From Rhodamnia argentea (lineage: Eukaryota > Streptophyta > Magnoliopsida > Myrtales > Myrtaceae): 64,000 nucleotides of DNA. How positions within the stretch are numbered: position 1 is the stretch's first letter; each line of letters starts with the position of its first letter. Below are positions 11,801 through 23,400 of this stretch, one piece after another. The position numbers and the translations under genes are program-made. A model generated the notes under the pieces. The model saw only the letters and a program-made list of their open reading frames with translations. It did not search any database and was not told the origin of the DNA. The stretch spans positions 34,829,826 through 34,893,825 of the forward strand of contig NC_063150.1 in the NCBI RefSeq assembly GCF_020921035.1. Reading direction: 5' to 3'.

Positions 11801-14800
11801 TTTAGTCGGTAATTATTGGTGTTGTGATAGTTTGTGAAGGTTTGTTCTTGATTTGGAGGGAATGTTAGATTTCTAATTTACTGGTCCTAAGAGTGTTCTG
11901 AAGCATGGGTTATGGCGGAGGCAAAGGAGTAATTACTGAGGTCATGTCTGCATCCTCTAGTCGTTTGACACAGAAAAAATTAGTTGGTGTCACCAATTTC
12001 CAACAATGGAGGAGAATTGTGGTGTTTCCAACATCATCATCTAACATGTGAAAAATCTAATGCTGATACAAAATGGGATGCCATAGATGCTAGAATTCTT
12101 GGGCAACTGTGGAATTATATGGAATCTCGTGTGGTAGCCTTGGTTACACATGTTACTACCGTTAAGGATTTGTGGGATTACTTGAATGTCCTTTATTCAA
12201 AACAAAATAACCTCTCAAGGATCTATGAAGTTTCCCAGGATTTCTTTAGAGCTGACAGAAAGGGCTAACCTCTTGCTCTTGCTAATTTTAAACAAATGTA
12301 TGAGAAGCTTAATTATCTGTTGCCAATTACCTATGATGTTAAGAAGATGCAAGAGCAGCGAGAAAAATTGGCTGTCATGGGTTTTGGGAGCACTGGGACT
12401 AGAGTTTAATGCAGTTCGTTCACAAACGCTTGGAGGAAACACTATGGCTTCACAAACGGAGATATTTTCTTGTGTCTTAAGGGTTTCACGTAACTCATCT
12501 AAGGATAGATTCCCCACAATTGATAGCTCAGCCTAGGCTGTTCAAGGGAACCGTGGTGTTGGTTGTAGTGGTGGTGGTGGACGTGGCTTCGGTAGTAGTG
12601 GCATTGGCCATGGGGTTGGTAGAGGCCAACTACAGTCATACAGTAGGACCTCTGGTGACATAGGGAGTAATACCAGTTTTGTACGCACACGTCATTACTA
12701 TAGTTCCTGGACACATTCAACACTTCTATTATAAGCTTCATGGAAGGCCCCCTTATTCGACTGCAGCTAATGTAGGCAATGCAGTAGAGTCTAAGTCTTT
12801 CCTCACAGTCTTCTGAAGTAAGAACACTGACTAGAATGTCGAAAAAGGAACTTGCTAGGTACATTTAGTTCCAGACTTCTTTACCAATTTCCTCCTCCAC
12901 AGCTACTTTTGCTCAAACAAGTAATGCAACAGCGTGTCTTTCATCTACCTCTCGCCCCTGAGTCAGTGATTCGGGTGCTACCGATCATATGACTGGCTCT
13001 TTAGGTATCTAATCTGCCTTTCAGGAGTCTACGTCTAGTGTTACATTAGCTTATGGCTCTCTATCCATGGTAAAAGGGATGGGCACAGTTCCACTAACAT
13101 CCTCCATATCTTTATCTTCTGTCACATACCTTCCAAATTTTCCGTTTAACCTTGTATATGTTAGTCACCTTACCAAATAATATAACTATTTTGTAACCTT
13201 CTATCCCGATTCATGTGTTTTTCAGGATTTGAAGACGAAAAAGCCAATTGGTAAAGGACATAATGTCAGGGGGGCTATATACATACTGTGGAGAGCTATA
13301 TGTATTTGATGATGCTATTAATGTTGCTTGTTCGGTAGTTTCCTCACATCAAGTTCATTGTCACTTGGGACATCCCTCTTTGGGAAGTTTGAAGAAGCTT
13401 GATTCCCGGTTTCATTCTTTATCTAGTATTGAGTGTGAGTCGTGTCGGTTTGGAAAATTGCATCGTATTAGTTATAGTCCAAGAGTCAATAAACAAGCTT
13501 CTTGAACATTCGCTTTAGTTCATTATGATATTTGGGGTCCACGTCCTACTACTTCAAAATTGGGTTTCAAGTACTTCGTTAATTTTGTAGATGACTATTC
13601 AAGAGCCACTTGGCTATATCTAATGAAAAGTCGTTTGAGTTATTCTCTATTTATTGTGCATTTGTTAACGAAGTACATACTCAATTTTCTGCTTCTGTCT
13701 GTATTCTTCGAGGTGATATGCCAAAGAGTATTTTCTAAGAATTTCTCTGAATTCATGTCCCAATGGGGCATTCTTCATCAATCTTCTTATTCGGATACAC
13801 CATAACAAAATAGTATCGTTGAAAGAAAGAACCGCCACTTGTTAGAAATTACTTGTTCTTTGATGTTTGAAATGAAGGTAGATAAGTCCTCCTGGGTCGA
13901 CGTTGTTATGATTGCATGTTATCTTATCAATCACATGCCGTCCTCTGTTTTTAAGAGTGCAATTCCTCACTCTCTTCTTTTTCCTTCTGAACCCTTGTTT
14001 CATCCGGCACCTTGTATATTTGGTTGTCTATTATATTCGTGACCATCGTCCAGGACTTTCCAAACTTGATCCTCGATCTCTTAAATGCATTTTTGTTGGG
14101 TATTCTCGTACACATAAGGGTTTGCTGCTCGGGGGGCTATTGCTTAAAAAAATCTTTATGTGGTTTGAAAGAGTCTCCCAAAGCCTGGTTCGGGAAGTTT
14201 ACTAAGGCAAATACTCCAATTTGGGTTGTGTCGATGTACTGGAGATCATTCTACGCTTTATCCGGTTTCGGGTTTCTGGAGCTAGTCAAATATTCCTTGT
14301 AGTTTATGTGGATGATATTGTCATAACTAGAGATGATCCTACAAGGATTAAAGAGTTGAAACCGTATTTGCAACAGCAGTTTCATACAAAGGATTTGGGA
14401 CTTCTGAGATATTTGTTGGGTATCGAAGCGGCACGGGAGCAAAAAAGTATTTATATCTCATAACGAAAATATGTTCTAGATATGCTTATAGAGACGGGTA
14501 TGCTAGGAGCTAAACCACTAAATACACCAATAGAAGTGGGCTCGAAATTGATGGCAGAGGATGGTGAGTTGTTAGATGATCCGGAAAGGTATCGAAGACT
14601 TGTTGGAAAATTAAATCATCCGACTATCACTCAACTTGATGTTTCCTTTCCGGTAAGTGTCGCAAGTCGGTTTATGTCTTCTCCCCGTACCTCATATTGG
14701 GATATTGTAATCAGAATTTTGAGATACTTAAAGAAAGCTCCAGGTCGTGGTCTCATTTATCAAAATCATGGTCACAGAAGGGTGGAAACCTTCTCGGATG

Positions 14801-17800
14801 CTGATTGGGCAAGATCTCCTTGAGATAGGAAGCCTACATCGGGGTATTGTACCTTTGTAGGAGGAAGCCTAGTATCTTAGAAGACTAAGAAGCAAAGTGT
14901 TGTGGCTAGATCAATTGCAAAATCAGAATACAAAGCTATGGCTCAAGCTACCCGTGAGCTAGTCCGGATGCGTCAACTATTAGTTGAACTTGGATTCGAA
15001 GACCCTGCGCCGATGGAGTTGTGGCGTGATGATCGAGCAGCTGTCCATATTGCTTCAAATTCAGTATTCCTTGAGCGTACCAAGCATATTGAAGTTGATT
15101 GCCACTTTGTCCGTGAGAAACTTCAAGCTAGAGTTATTTCTACTAGTTATGTTAGGATCGGTGAACAATTAGCTAATATTTTCGCCAAATCTCTAGGGAG
15201 TAGTAGGATATGATTTATTTGTAACAAGCTGTGGGCATGCTTGATATCCATGCTCCAGCTTGAGGGGGAGTATTAAAAGGGTATGATGATCTTTAAGGGT
15301 TTTGATATGTATATATACCGTTCGTTTTTATAGATGAAGTTAAGTTATTCCGCTAACAGTTAACAAGCGCAACAAGCATAGATCATCAGCACTAGGAAAG
15401 ATACTCACCAATACTTTGAATAAGGCAGCTACTCTCAATGGCAATATCCTCGGTGTGCTCTTAAGTTGTGGGACAAGAGGCATTGAACTGCGATTGTCTG
15501 TAGAAGGAGATCTTGCAATCACTTCTGATATATATGACTGTTCCTTTGTATTTGAAAATGCAGCGTCCTAAGACAAATTGCAACCATGGAATGTTAGTTC
15601 CTAACTAAGCTCAGGAATAATTTAAGAAACAAATGACAACACTCTGACGTTTTCATGCCTTTGTGTTGGTTGCAAATGCTCGCTGGACAGCCATTGCGTC
15701 ATTCTGGCGTTCTGTCTCGGAAGACTTAATCCCATTGCTTCCAGCTTCAGTGAGGACAGGAGAATCCTCCCTGCATCTTTTATGTTCAGTACAACAGAGC
15801 AGCTTCCTGTGATCCAAAGAATCCAGGAAAGTACAGCAATATCTAAACACACCAACCTCTTGTAGTGCACACTCCAGCCTCCTTCACCATTAAGGGACAA
15901 AACCACGTCATGAAATGCGACCAGTGCAGGCCTATGCGATATGGTTATACATGACGTTCCCATAGCAAGAACTTTAGCACAAAACCGTTCCTCCATATCT
16001 GTTGTCACAGCACTTGTGCACTCATCAAGAATTGCAAACTTAGGCTTGTGGTAGAATAACCTAGCCATCCCTAATCTCTGCTGCTCCCCCAAAGATAATT
16101 CATCACCCCAATTTATCTCTTCCTCTGGTGGATAACGGTCCAACAAATATTCCAGATCAACCTATAAGATAAGAGAAAACACCCATGGAAACTAGTGTCA
16201 ATAGTACATTACAGATCCATCCACTAGTAGCAATAATATCCAATTCTATTTATAGCAAAACACGATAACACATGAAGGACAGGTGGAAGCATCTACATTT
16301 TTCATCAGCTCCACCATTCCACTGTGTGTGAGTGGCTCAACTTCTTGATCTGCTGTAAGAGGATAAATCAGCTGGTCACGAAGAGTGCCAACAGCGGTGT
16401 ACGGTCGTTGCGGCACGTAGAATATCTCCTTATTCAGGTCAGAACCAACTCCTGGTTTTGCAATACGGCCAGATACAAGTGGCCACAGGCCTCCTAGAAC
16501 TCGAAAAAGCGAACTCTTCCCACTGCCATTTGGTCCTATATTGGAGGCAATGATGTAATTTATGTTAGTAATGCAGGTACATGAACTATTCGGGAGAAAG
16601 AGATTGAGTAAAGACATCACAGAAATGGTCACATTGCTACTGATTCAACAGATCATGACAGGCAATAAAAGTGACCTAATCCAATAACTCAAATAGAAGG
16701 GAAGGTGGAACTTAGCACCTACATCTAGACCAAACTTAAATTAATTTATGACCAGCAAAGATAAAAATCTCATTTTAGAATGCTAACCACACATATCGCT
16801 ATCCTGGAAGTTGAATACCCAACAGAGATAATTGTTAGCATATGCATTAGATTATCTAAACAGCAGAGTTCAAAAGAACGCAGAAGCAATTTCAATTTTA
16901 ATAGTATTTCTGTGCAATGCACCTTCTTCTCGACGCACAGAACCATTATCTAATTGATTGCTTAAAGCAAGAACTTATGAAGATTCTAATGCGAATCTTT
17001 ACGTTAACACTCATTATAAGGTTCTGCAAAAATTCCTTTCTGCAATACCCCCACCCCCCACCCCCCCTTCCCCCAAAAAAAGGGATTGAATGTGGAGAAA
17101 TCATGTCAGAAGTGCTTATGAAATCTTTGTATTTACACCATTACAAGCTACTATAGGGTTATCTAAAAGCAAACGCCCTTTCTTTGCCATCTTCGATCTC
17201 ACCTAATGCGGGAACAGCAAAATTAGGCAAACCCTGTAAGATTTTGCCAAGTAGAATAATTACAAAACCATGGGTTTCCTCCTAGCTTGCTAAAAAATGA
17301 GCACGATCTTTTTCCAATTGCAATCAAGTTTTTCCTAGTAGCTTACTGTTAAAGCTAACATGTTAATATAAAGGATCGAACAGTTTGAATTTGTGAGTCC
17401 ATTATGCATTGACAATTCACGACGCAAAGTGGACTAAAGAAAAGAAAATTACTGAGTCAAGACACCTTGTTAATAATACCTGTAATCAGAAGATTTGACC
17501 CTGATTCAACCCTTAGAGTTAAATCCTTCACCAAAACATTGCCAGTCGGGGTGACAACCTGGAAGACACTGTTAATATGTGAAAAGGGGAAGAAAGCATG
17601 ATGTAGTGAGTGAAGTTATTTTTAGTACCTTGACACCAGAAAATTCTATGAAATTAGCTTCACTGAAGCAACTTTGGTTTCCATTTCCTCGGGAAGAATA
17701 TTTTTCAGTAGCAGCACTTAGCTCTCTTGATATGACCATTAATTCATGAATGCGGTCTGCATAACCACTGAGCAGATGAAACCAGTGTCAGAAAGAAACT

Positions 17801-20800
17801 GAAAAGTCATGCCTAGGACATTCAATTAGCAAGAATTGAAAGGTTCGAAGGCCTTTGTTTCTTGAAGCAACATAGCTTCATGAAGACCCAAAACACCAAA
17901 GAAATGTTGGCTTGAAAAAGAAAAAACTTAACCAGATATTTGTGAATAGGTTAAAGGAAAAGCATAAAGAATTGCTACAGGAGTGACAGGAGGATCAAGC
18001 AATACCTCAGACGATTGAGCCGTCTCGAACTTATAGACAGTGTACCGAGAGATTGAAACAAGGATATGATGACACTAGTATGGTATCTCAAATTGCTCAA
18101 CATTTCAGCACGTCCCAGAGTTGAAGTGTCGGGTCTAAGGTCACCAGCAAAGAAAGGTTCTATAATCAAGATAACAGCAACTGTAGCGCCAAGATATTTC
18201 AACAAGAAGTCTTGGATCATTCCGAACCACCAATGGTCATGAAGGACAATTCTCATGTGCTTCACCAGATTTTTAAACTTCTGCTGAATATGAGATGCTT
18301 CTCTCTTTTCTCCGCCATAAAATGCTATACTTTCTGCATGGGTCCTCAACCGAGAATGGACCTGCCGATATTCTCCTTCCAGTTGTTGCTCTTTGGACAT
18401 TAGTTTCCCAAAAGGAGGAGAGAAATTTCTGATCATGACCCCTGCCCCCATTACATATGCCTGTAAAATAATATCAAGTACTCATAGTGAGATAAGTGAC
18501 CTTTGAATCTAAACCATCTGATAATCAACGTTGCAGAGGAGAGAGGACTACCAAAATCCAAAAAACGTATTTTGGGCTAGCATAAGAACAAAGGCGCCAG
18601 GTATAAAGCAGGCCATCTGCTACAGCTGTCAGGTCGTCCTGCACAAGATCGCTCAATTCTGAACAGAACCTTGGCACATCACTTGCGATCCGTTGCTCTG
18701 GATTAGATATCCGCCCATCAACATGGGATATTTTGTAGTATGCCATATTCTGTAACCACAAAGAGAATTAAGCAACTGCAGGGAACAAAGCAGGCAGAAA
18801 ATATGGTGTGATCACTAGCTAACCGAATAATTACAACTTGTTCCCTCGAGACAGTACTACATGCTGATACTTGAAAAGCAAAACTTCGTTTTTCAACTTG
18901 CGACATATTGCTTCAAGCCACTTGCTAGAACAATGAAAAGTTCCACACAAATTAAAGGCACGGCATAGTGTTTGTAGACAGTAAGAGACGGGAAATAAGC
19001 AACTGGAACTGAACGCTTGGTTTGACAAAATCGGCACTGACTTAAAGAAAACAGAGAGAGAGCTGTCCTAAACTTCAGCATAAAGACCCAAATACAATAC
19101 ACACCTCAAAGTAATGGGTATGGATCAATTTTGTCAATATCTTCCTAAACTGCAGACTGAGTGTCCCCGTTATGTACTTTGAAGTAGAGTGTATCATGGA
19201 AAGAAGAAAGCATAATAGGATATTTTCTGAAATCAGCCGGAAGAATAGTGGAACGCGCCGAAGAAAAGCAGCACGAAACAAAAAACCTTGCACTTTTGCT
19301 AATCTATTGCTCAAAGCCGTCCGAAATACCTGAAAAAGAAAACAGTTAGCATCCCATCCCGAGTCTGGGGTCTTCCCATTCATTAAATGCAAGTAATGAA
19401 ATGAAGCCAGACATAAGAAGGTAACTAATTACTGGTGAATGCAGATGTAAAGCTCCACAAAAAACGCTCAACTAGATATTCGAATTATGGCATAGAGAAA
19501 CTGACAAAAAGATCTTTTAACAATTAGGAACGTACAGTGCATAGGAGGAGTAAGGACAGGGACGGACAATCATTGATCTTCATTCTTACCTGATTGTCAT
19601 GGCTTACAAAACCAACCTCGCCTAACCATAAGATCTACATAGAGTTTCCTCGCCCCAGTGACACCACTTGTAACATCAATACTTCTCAATTACTATGATC
19701 ATAGTGCCAATACTGGCTATGGAGTGAAATTCCCTTCCAATTATATTGATGGGCCAAACATTCTCCACATTGATTATACTCAATTTTTTAAATGAAACAA
19801 ATCCCAGTCCATGACAATCGAAATTTTCCTGAAAAGCATCGACAAACCATTGAGCCAGGAACTTCCAGTAATGAGTCTGAAAAACATTGCCACAAGGCTG
19901 TCACATACAACCAGAAGATGCACCATCTTCCTTAAGGTTTCCATCAATCAATTTTTCTGCAAACACCAATTTTAATTGCCTTTGCCTTTCATCACATTCA
20001 TAGTCTCCTTCAGAAGTTCAGTATCAATGTCTCCCTTGCCAATAAATTCGCATAGGTCCTCAGCATATTCCCAAATAGAGGATCAGTGTTGTTCTTCTAT
20101 ATCGCTCTCCAAGCCATTAACTTCCACCCATCCTAGCAAAGAATTATCCAGTCCACAACCTTTCAATAATTACAAACACCGCGGAAAATAGCATCCGCAG
20201 CCTGCCACAGCATCCATCATGTGAAAGCATGGGAAGGCGTCACCATTGCTACAAGCCACTACTGTAGTGGGAACTGATTTCACACCAGTAGAAGCATCAT
20301 CTGAACCGTTTTCCTTCTTTTGTGTTTTACAGCTTACCACTTTCAGTTTCTTTAACTTCAATATTTCACATCCACAAACCCCAGAATGCATTTTCTATAC
20401 CTCCGCACTAACTATGACAAAGATTTAAATCCTTCATTCTAACTCCTTTGCTAATCCAATCTCTACCTAGTAATTCCAAGCCCGCGAGGACACACCAGTC
20501 CTCAAGCTTCTTGTCTTATAAGTAATCCCCAGAATGCATTTGCTATACTTCCTCTCCTATGAGCAATTGCTGCCAATGGAGGATATCTACTACAATTACA
20601 ATAAATTTTTGACATTTGACATGTATGCCACAATGACATGTAAGCCACAAATGGATATGTTAACCATACGCTCAGGCACAGAAATCAAATAGTAAAATAG
20701 CTAATTGAGAAACCCATGTTCCAACTGCAACTCAAAGAAATCCATAACATGTCGTCATATCAGAATTCTCCAATTGAAAGCCATCTGCCGCCTTCTTTAG

Positions 20801-22153
20801 TTTTTCTTTGTTGTTTTGTCATTGCTGTTGCTGCTGCGGGTGGGAGGGTTCGGGCAAATAAGAACAATCAAAACACCACCCAACAGGTTAGATGGTGTCT
20901 ACCCTATGGTAAAAATTGACCCGGATGGGAGGTTTTATACCTTGCTAGCAATCTAGATAAGTATCAGGGAATTAAAAAGCATACTTTCCCAAGCCAAAAC
21001 AAGTTTTTTTCCATGCCGCATATAATGAAAATAAATCGAAGAGCCATGCAAGAGCTTCAATGTTCCAAAGAAGATAATAACTCCACGATCTTGAAACAAT
21101 AAGCCAATGCTTCATACTTGTTAAGGATTACTATTGAAGGTTTAACATTCATCTTTACTGGAAGACCAATTGCATTGATGAATAATCTACTTCAATTAAA
21201 ATGCACACATCCACTATGTCATTGCATTCGACATGTACAGAAGAAGACTCATAAAGTAAAGATGAAAAGAAAGAAAAAATTTACACAAGATATTCTCTAG
21301 TTAAAGAATTAGCTCACCACAATACCAACTAGAGCCAAAAGGTCCCTTGCACCCATCTGGCCCATCTTGGATAGAAGAATGGCTGTTAGGACCTGCAGTG
21401 ACTTCAATCCACCTTTCTTTCTACTAACTTTTTTTCCACTTTCCTGACCTTTGCTAGCCTTATTTGGTTTTTCTTGGTCATTGTCGATCCCATTGAAATG
21501 ACCAAAAGGATTGGACTTTTCTTTGCTAAAACGGGAATGAGCATATGCTGCAGTCCCGCCAGCAACTAAGATGCCAGTGGCAAGAAGAAGGGATTTCCTG
21601 CAGGAAGAGTTAACACAATTTACGATCAGGGTGACTATCAAATAGAAAATACCATTTGCGCATGAGCAAGTAGTTGGTAGCAACTAATAAGCTAGCGAGA
21701 CCAATTGCAAACCACAAATAAACCGACGCATTGTTTATAGCAAGAGTCATTCCATAACATGTTTTCTAACGTCAACAGACTACGGAAGCTCATCTTTTGA
21801 GTACACTAGTCAATTGAGAGAACCAAGCAGAACGGAATAGAAACAATTAAATCAAGAGAAGGCAGCATAATGGCACGAGCGAGCATGATTGAGAAGGTGA
21901 AATTCACAGAGGACATCTTTCAAAAGAAACTATCAAAAACCAGATACTAAAACAGGCTATCTTCAATATCGTAGCTGATACATTATTGATCAATCACAAC
22001 CGCAGAAACCAGAGCAGCCACAAGTAATTGACTATCGAGCCCACGAGCTCTTGCTCTTGCCCTTACTCAACAAACAACAGGGAAGCATTACCTTCTGGAA
22101 GCCAGAAGACTCCGACCATGCTCCGTCAACTGGAGCAACTGAAGAGAAGGCAT
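5826..22153 (-). CDS. Peroxisomal ABC transporter D family member 1 (PXA1/CTS/PED3), 25 exons
   Basis: The gene encodes a full-size ABCD transporter (TMD-NBD-TMD-NBD) of the peroxisomal membrane. In plants this protein imports fatty acyl-CoAs and auxin or jasmonate precursors for beta-oxidation. The exons from the 5' end (all minus strand) are 22092-22153, 21318-21597, 19105-19329, 18552-18749, 18006-18460, 17629-17767, 17480-17558, 16297-16535, 15857-16161, 15659-15770, 15409-15567, 10632-10731, 10442-10550, 9895-9985, 9386-9510, 9103-9252, 8943-9015, 7856-8036, 7605-7766, 7132-7308, 6818-7051, 6479-6639, 6342-6394, 6164-6242 and 5826-5912. They total 4035 bp, or 1344 residues, close to the 1337 of Arabidopsis. 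The start [14 protein letters not shown] matches the family. Walker A motifs (GPNGSGKSS) fall near residues 480 and 1141, signatures (LSLGEQQ) near 581 and 1262, and Walker B motifs (ILDECT) near 603 and 1284. Splice sites are GT-AG except the inferred GC donor of intron 10. The exon 20 acceptor is the least certain. The frame is open throughout, so the gene looks functional. Confidence 0.93.
7309..7604 (-). other. ABCD1 intron 19, uncertain acceptor
   Basis: Exon 19 ends in phase 1 before gtacat. The nearest upstream AG acceptors (around 7375-7385) would shift the frame and reach a stop, and only an AG followed by TTGATGG (exon start 7308) keeps the frame. I chose that acceptor. The open minus-strand DNA between 7309 and 7375 would then be intron. 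This linker between TMD2 and NBD2 varies among homologues, so residues here are not certain. Confidence 0.55.
11051..11146 (+). repeat. 5' LTR of the Copia element
   Basis: This LTR is 96 bp long, starts TGTTAAAGGG and ends CTAACA, directly before the primer-binding site. It shares the core TTTTGATATGTATATATACC with the 3' LTR. It is very short for an element with coding capacity. Confidence 0.88.
11147..11160 (+). other. Copia primer-binding site (initiator tRNA-Met type)
   Basis: The bases TGGTATCAGAGCC follow the 5' LTR with no gap. This is the usual plant Copia primer site, complementary to the 3' end of methionine tRNA. Confidence 0.9.
11305..11448 (+). repeat. Two-copy 72-bp GC-rich tandem repeat in the Copia leader
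   Basis: A GC-rich unit beginning AGGCGAAGCC at 11305 recurs as AGGTGAAGCC at 11377, a period of 72 bp. It lies in the untranslated leader between the primer site and gag, unlike the AT-rich DNA around it. Confidence 0.7.
11975..12540 (+). pseudogene. Copia gag remnant
   Basis: The frame at 11984-12268 encodes a gag-like segment (retrotransposon gag / UBN2 type) with [18 protein letters not shown] and [12 protein letters not shown] second frame continues with [16 protein letters not shown]. Frameshifts and stops separate the pieces. A glycine-rich stretch and weak zinc-knuckle remains follow to about 12640. Confidence 0.75.
13248..14116 (+). pseudogene. Copia integrase remnant
   Basis: The pre-integrase zinc-binding segment is visible ([15 protein letters not shown], then CESCRFGK). 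It is followed by the integrase core start ([19 protein letters not shown]), the segment [14 protein letters not shown], and the tail motif [12 protein letters not shown] at about 14080-14115. Stops and frameshifts occur at about 13505 and 13805 and at later points. Confidence 0.82.
14120..14463 (+). pseudogene. Copia reverse transcriptase remnant, 5' half missing
   Basis: Only the second half of the reverse transcriptase is present. It starts at [18 protein letters not shown] and includes the YVDDIVIT catalytic motif at about 14308-14331 and the segment [12 protein letters not shown]. The preceding linker and the first catalytic block, which should follow the integrase, are absent. KSLCGLK begins within about 30 bp of FVGYS, so an internal deletion is inferred. 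Confidence 0.82.
14482..15213 (+). pseudogene. Copia RT connection and RNase H remnant
   Basis: The frame at 14482-14823 holds the usual connection ([33 protein letters not shown]). A stop follows at 14821. The frame at 14902-15213 holds RNase H residues ([45 protein letters not shown]). Joining the two would need loss of the stop. Confidence 0.82.
15262..15270 (+). other. Copia polypurine tract
   Basis: The run GAGGGGGAG lies directly before the 3' LTR and is the expected plus-strand primer. Confidence 0.8.
15271..15358 (+). repeat. 3' LTR of the Copia element
   Basis: This LTR is 88 bp long, starts TATTAAAAGG (the terminal TG has decayed to TA) and ends CGCTAACA. It follows the polypurine tract and is followed by the TSD copy GTTAA. 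Confidence 0.87.
15568..15658 (-). other. ABCD1 intron 10 with a probable GC-AG splice pair
   Basis: Exon 10 should end after ACAAAG, but the next bases are GCATGA and no GT gives an open, in-phase join. Using the GC dinucleotide as donor and the AG before GACGCTGC as acceptor joins the two exons in phase 0. The product runs from a conserved QRAF segment into a DAAFSN segment, as in other plant ABCD1 proteins. GC-AG introns are a known minor class. Confidence 0.65.
19330..21317 (-). other. ABCD1 intron 2 (1988 bp)
   Basis: This is the second-longest intron. Its donor is GTG/gtgagc and its acceptor is the AG before GTATTTCGG. It contains an unrecognised coding-like remnant at about 19969-20391 (minus) and otherwise AT-rich DNA without recognisable repeats. 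Confidence 0.7.
19969..20391 (-). pseudogene. Unrecognised coding-like remnant in ABCD1 intron 2
   Basis: One minus-strand frame stays readable for about 140 codons with only two internal stops. It includes segments such as [36 protein letters not shown] and [18 protein letters not shown]. The composition is protein-like (acidic and charged helices), unlike the surrounding intron. I cannot assign a family. It could be a captured gene fragment or a small retrocopy. Confidence 0.35.
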
Positions 22154-23400
22154 GGCTTCAGATAGACGCAAATCGCAATAGCTTGTTCAAGAATTCATTT
22201 AACTAAGAGTCCTCACTGACTAAATGATTGAGTTGGGCTACACCCAAAACCCTAATCGCCATCACTGAACGACCCCCTTCAGCTACTCCGCTCTACCGTC
22301 CCCCTCCCGCGATCGAATCCCAGCCCTCGAGACCCAGTTGACGATAGGACCGATGAATGAGGGCAAAATCGGAGCTTTCTTACTCGGGCTCAATGTACGG
22401 TATTGAGAACAGCAGAATCAAGAAGACCCAGAAGAAGATTTGGCGGATCGATGGATCATCCTCTTCATCTGCCCTCAATTCGAGCAGGTTGCACTCGCTG
22501 TTCTAACTTGAGAGAGAGAAAGAGCGGCAGGCACCGTCAGTACAGATGGAGATGGACAGACTCATTACGCCGAAAACGTCGGTCTTCTTCTGGTTGTTGA
22601 CACGCACGTCTTTAGCATCACGACATCGTGACGCAACACTTCCACCGATCTGCCCTGAGTAAGTATGTGGGGTCCGTCAAGATTTCTTCCTCGAGGTTAC
22701 AGAAAAGACATCAGAAATAAAAAGTCATCCTAAAACTCGGTTTCTTCCGAAAAAAGTACGGTTGACCACATGAAGTTCCAAACTAAAAAGGTCAAATGAT
22801 CTTTTGCATTGCCTGGGGCTTATCCAGTGTAACTAGCTAACACCTAAACCAGCCATTTATTAATTTTTAAGTATGATTTTTTAGAGCTCTTGTTTACGAT
22901 TGATATGTTCTTCCATATGTTTCCTCGTGTTGACATTACACGATATCGATGATATGTCATGTAATTGGCGGCAAAATGTGTCCGATGTGCCCTTTAACAG
23001 CTCCCATTTACATTAAAATTGTCATAAACATAGTCCTACCCAAACTTGAGTTAGAATAGACTTGAAATTTTAGTTTCCAGTGGTATTGATCGATCCCAAA
23101 ACCAAAACCCAGAACCAAACCCATCTCGGTAAGCTCATGAAATTGAAGACCAAACTGATTTGCAACAAATTTTATCAAAGCATATCAGTAAGCGCAAATT
23201 CTCAACCCAACTTACAACGTCGATTGACTCTACTTCTATGTTTTTTCCTAAACGATTATAACATTCAAGCTCTATTTATAAAGGAGGACACTGTCTATCA
23301 TGTCCATTCATTAAGGGCCCGTATAAGTTTTCACTATGTTAAATGTGCAAAAGTACATATAGTTTCTTTAAAGATTTTTAAGAAATAATGCTAACATGAA
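22154..23400. other. ABCD1 5' flank and upstream intergenic DNA
   Basis: The first few hundred bases should include the 5' UTR and promoter of ABCD1, which is transcribed leftwards. The region is more GC-rich up to about 22620, as expected near a plant transcription start. No TATA box could be assigned with confidence. Confidence 0.45.

Larger units (their letters stand above)
11051..15358 (+). mobile_element. Degenerate Copia LTR retrotransposon inside ABCD1 intron 11
   Basis: The element is 4308 bp long, in the orientation opposite to ABCD1. It has LTRs of 96 and 88 bp, a 5-bp TSD GTTAA (11046-11050 and 15359-15363), a methionine-tRNA-type primer site directly after the 5' LTR, and a purine tract before the 3' LTR. 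The order gag, integrase, reverse transcriptase, RNase H is that of Copia. Every domain carries frameshifts or stops. DNA between the integrase core and the middle of reverse transcriptase is missing. The two LTRs differ at roughly one position in ten plus an 8-bp gap (by eye), which points to an old insertion. It cannot transpose on its own. Confidence 0.92.
10732..15408 (-). other. ABCD1 intron 11, enlarged by a Copia insertion
   Basis: This 4677-bp intron separates exons 11 and 12 in phase 0. Its donor is TTG/gtgagt (minus strand) and its acceptor is the AG before GTACCAAC. All but about 360 bp of it is the antisense Copia element at 11051-15358 with its TSD. About 315 bp of original intron remain on the acceptor side and about 45 bp on the donor side, so the insertion sits very close to the donor of exon 11. 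Confidence 0.85.
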
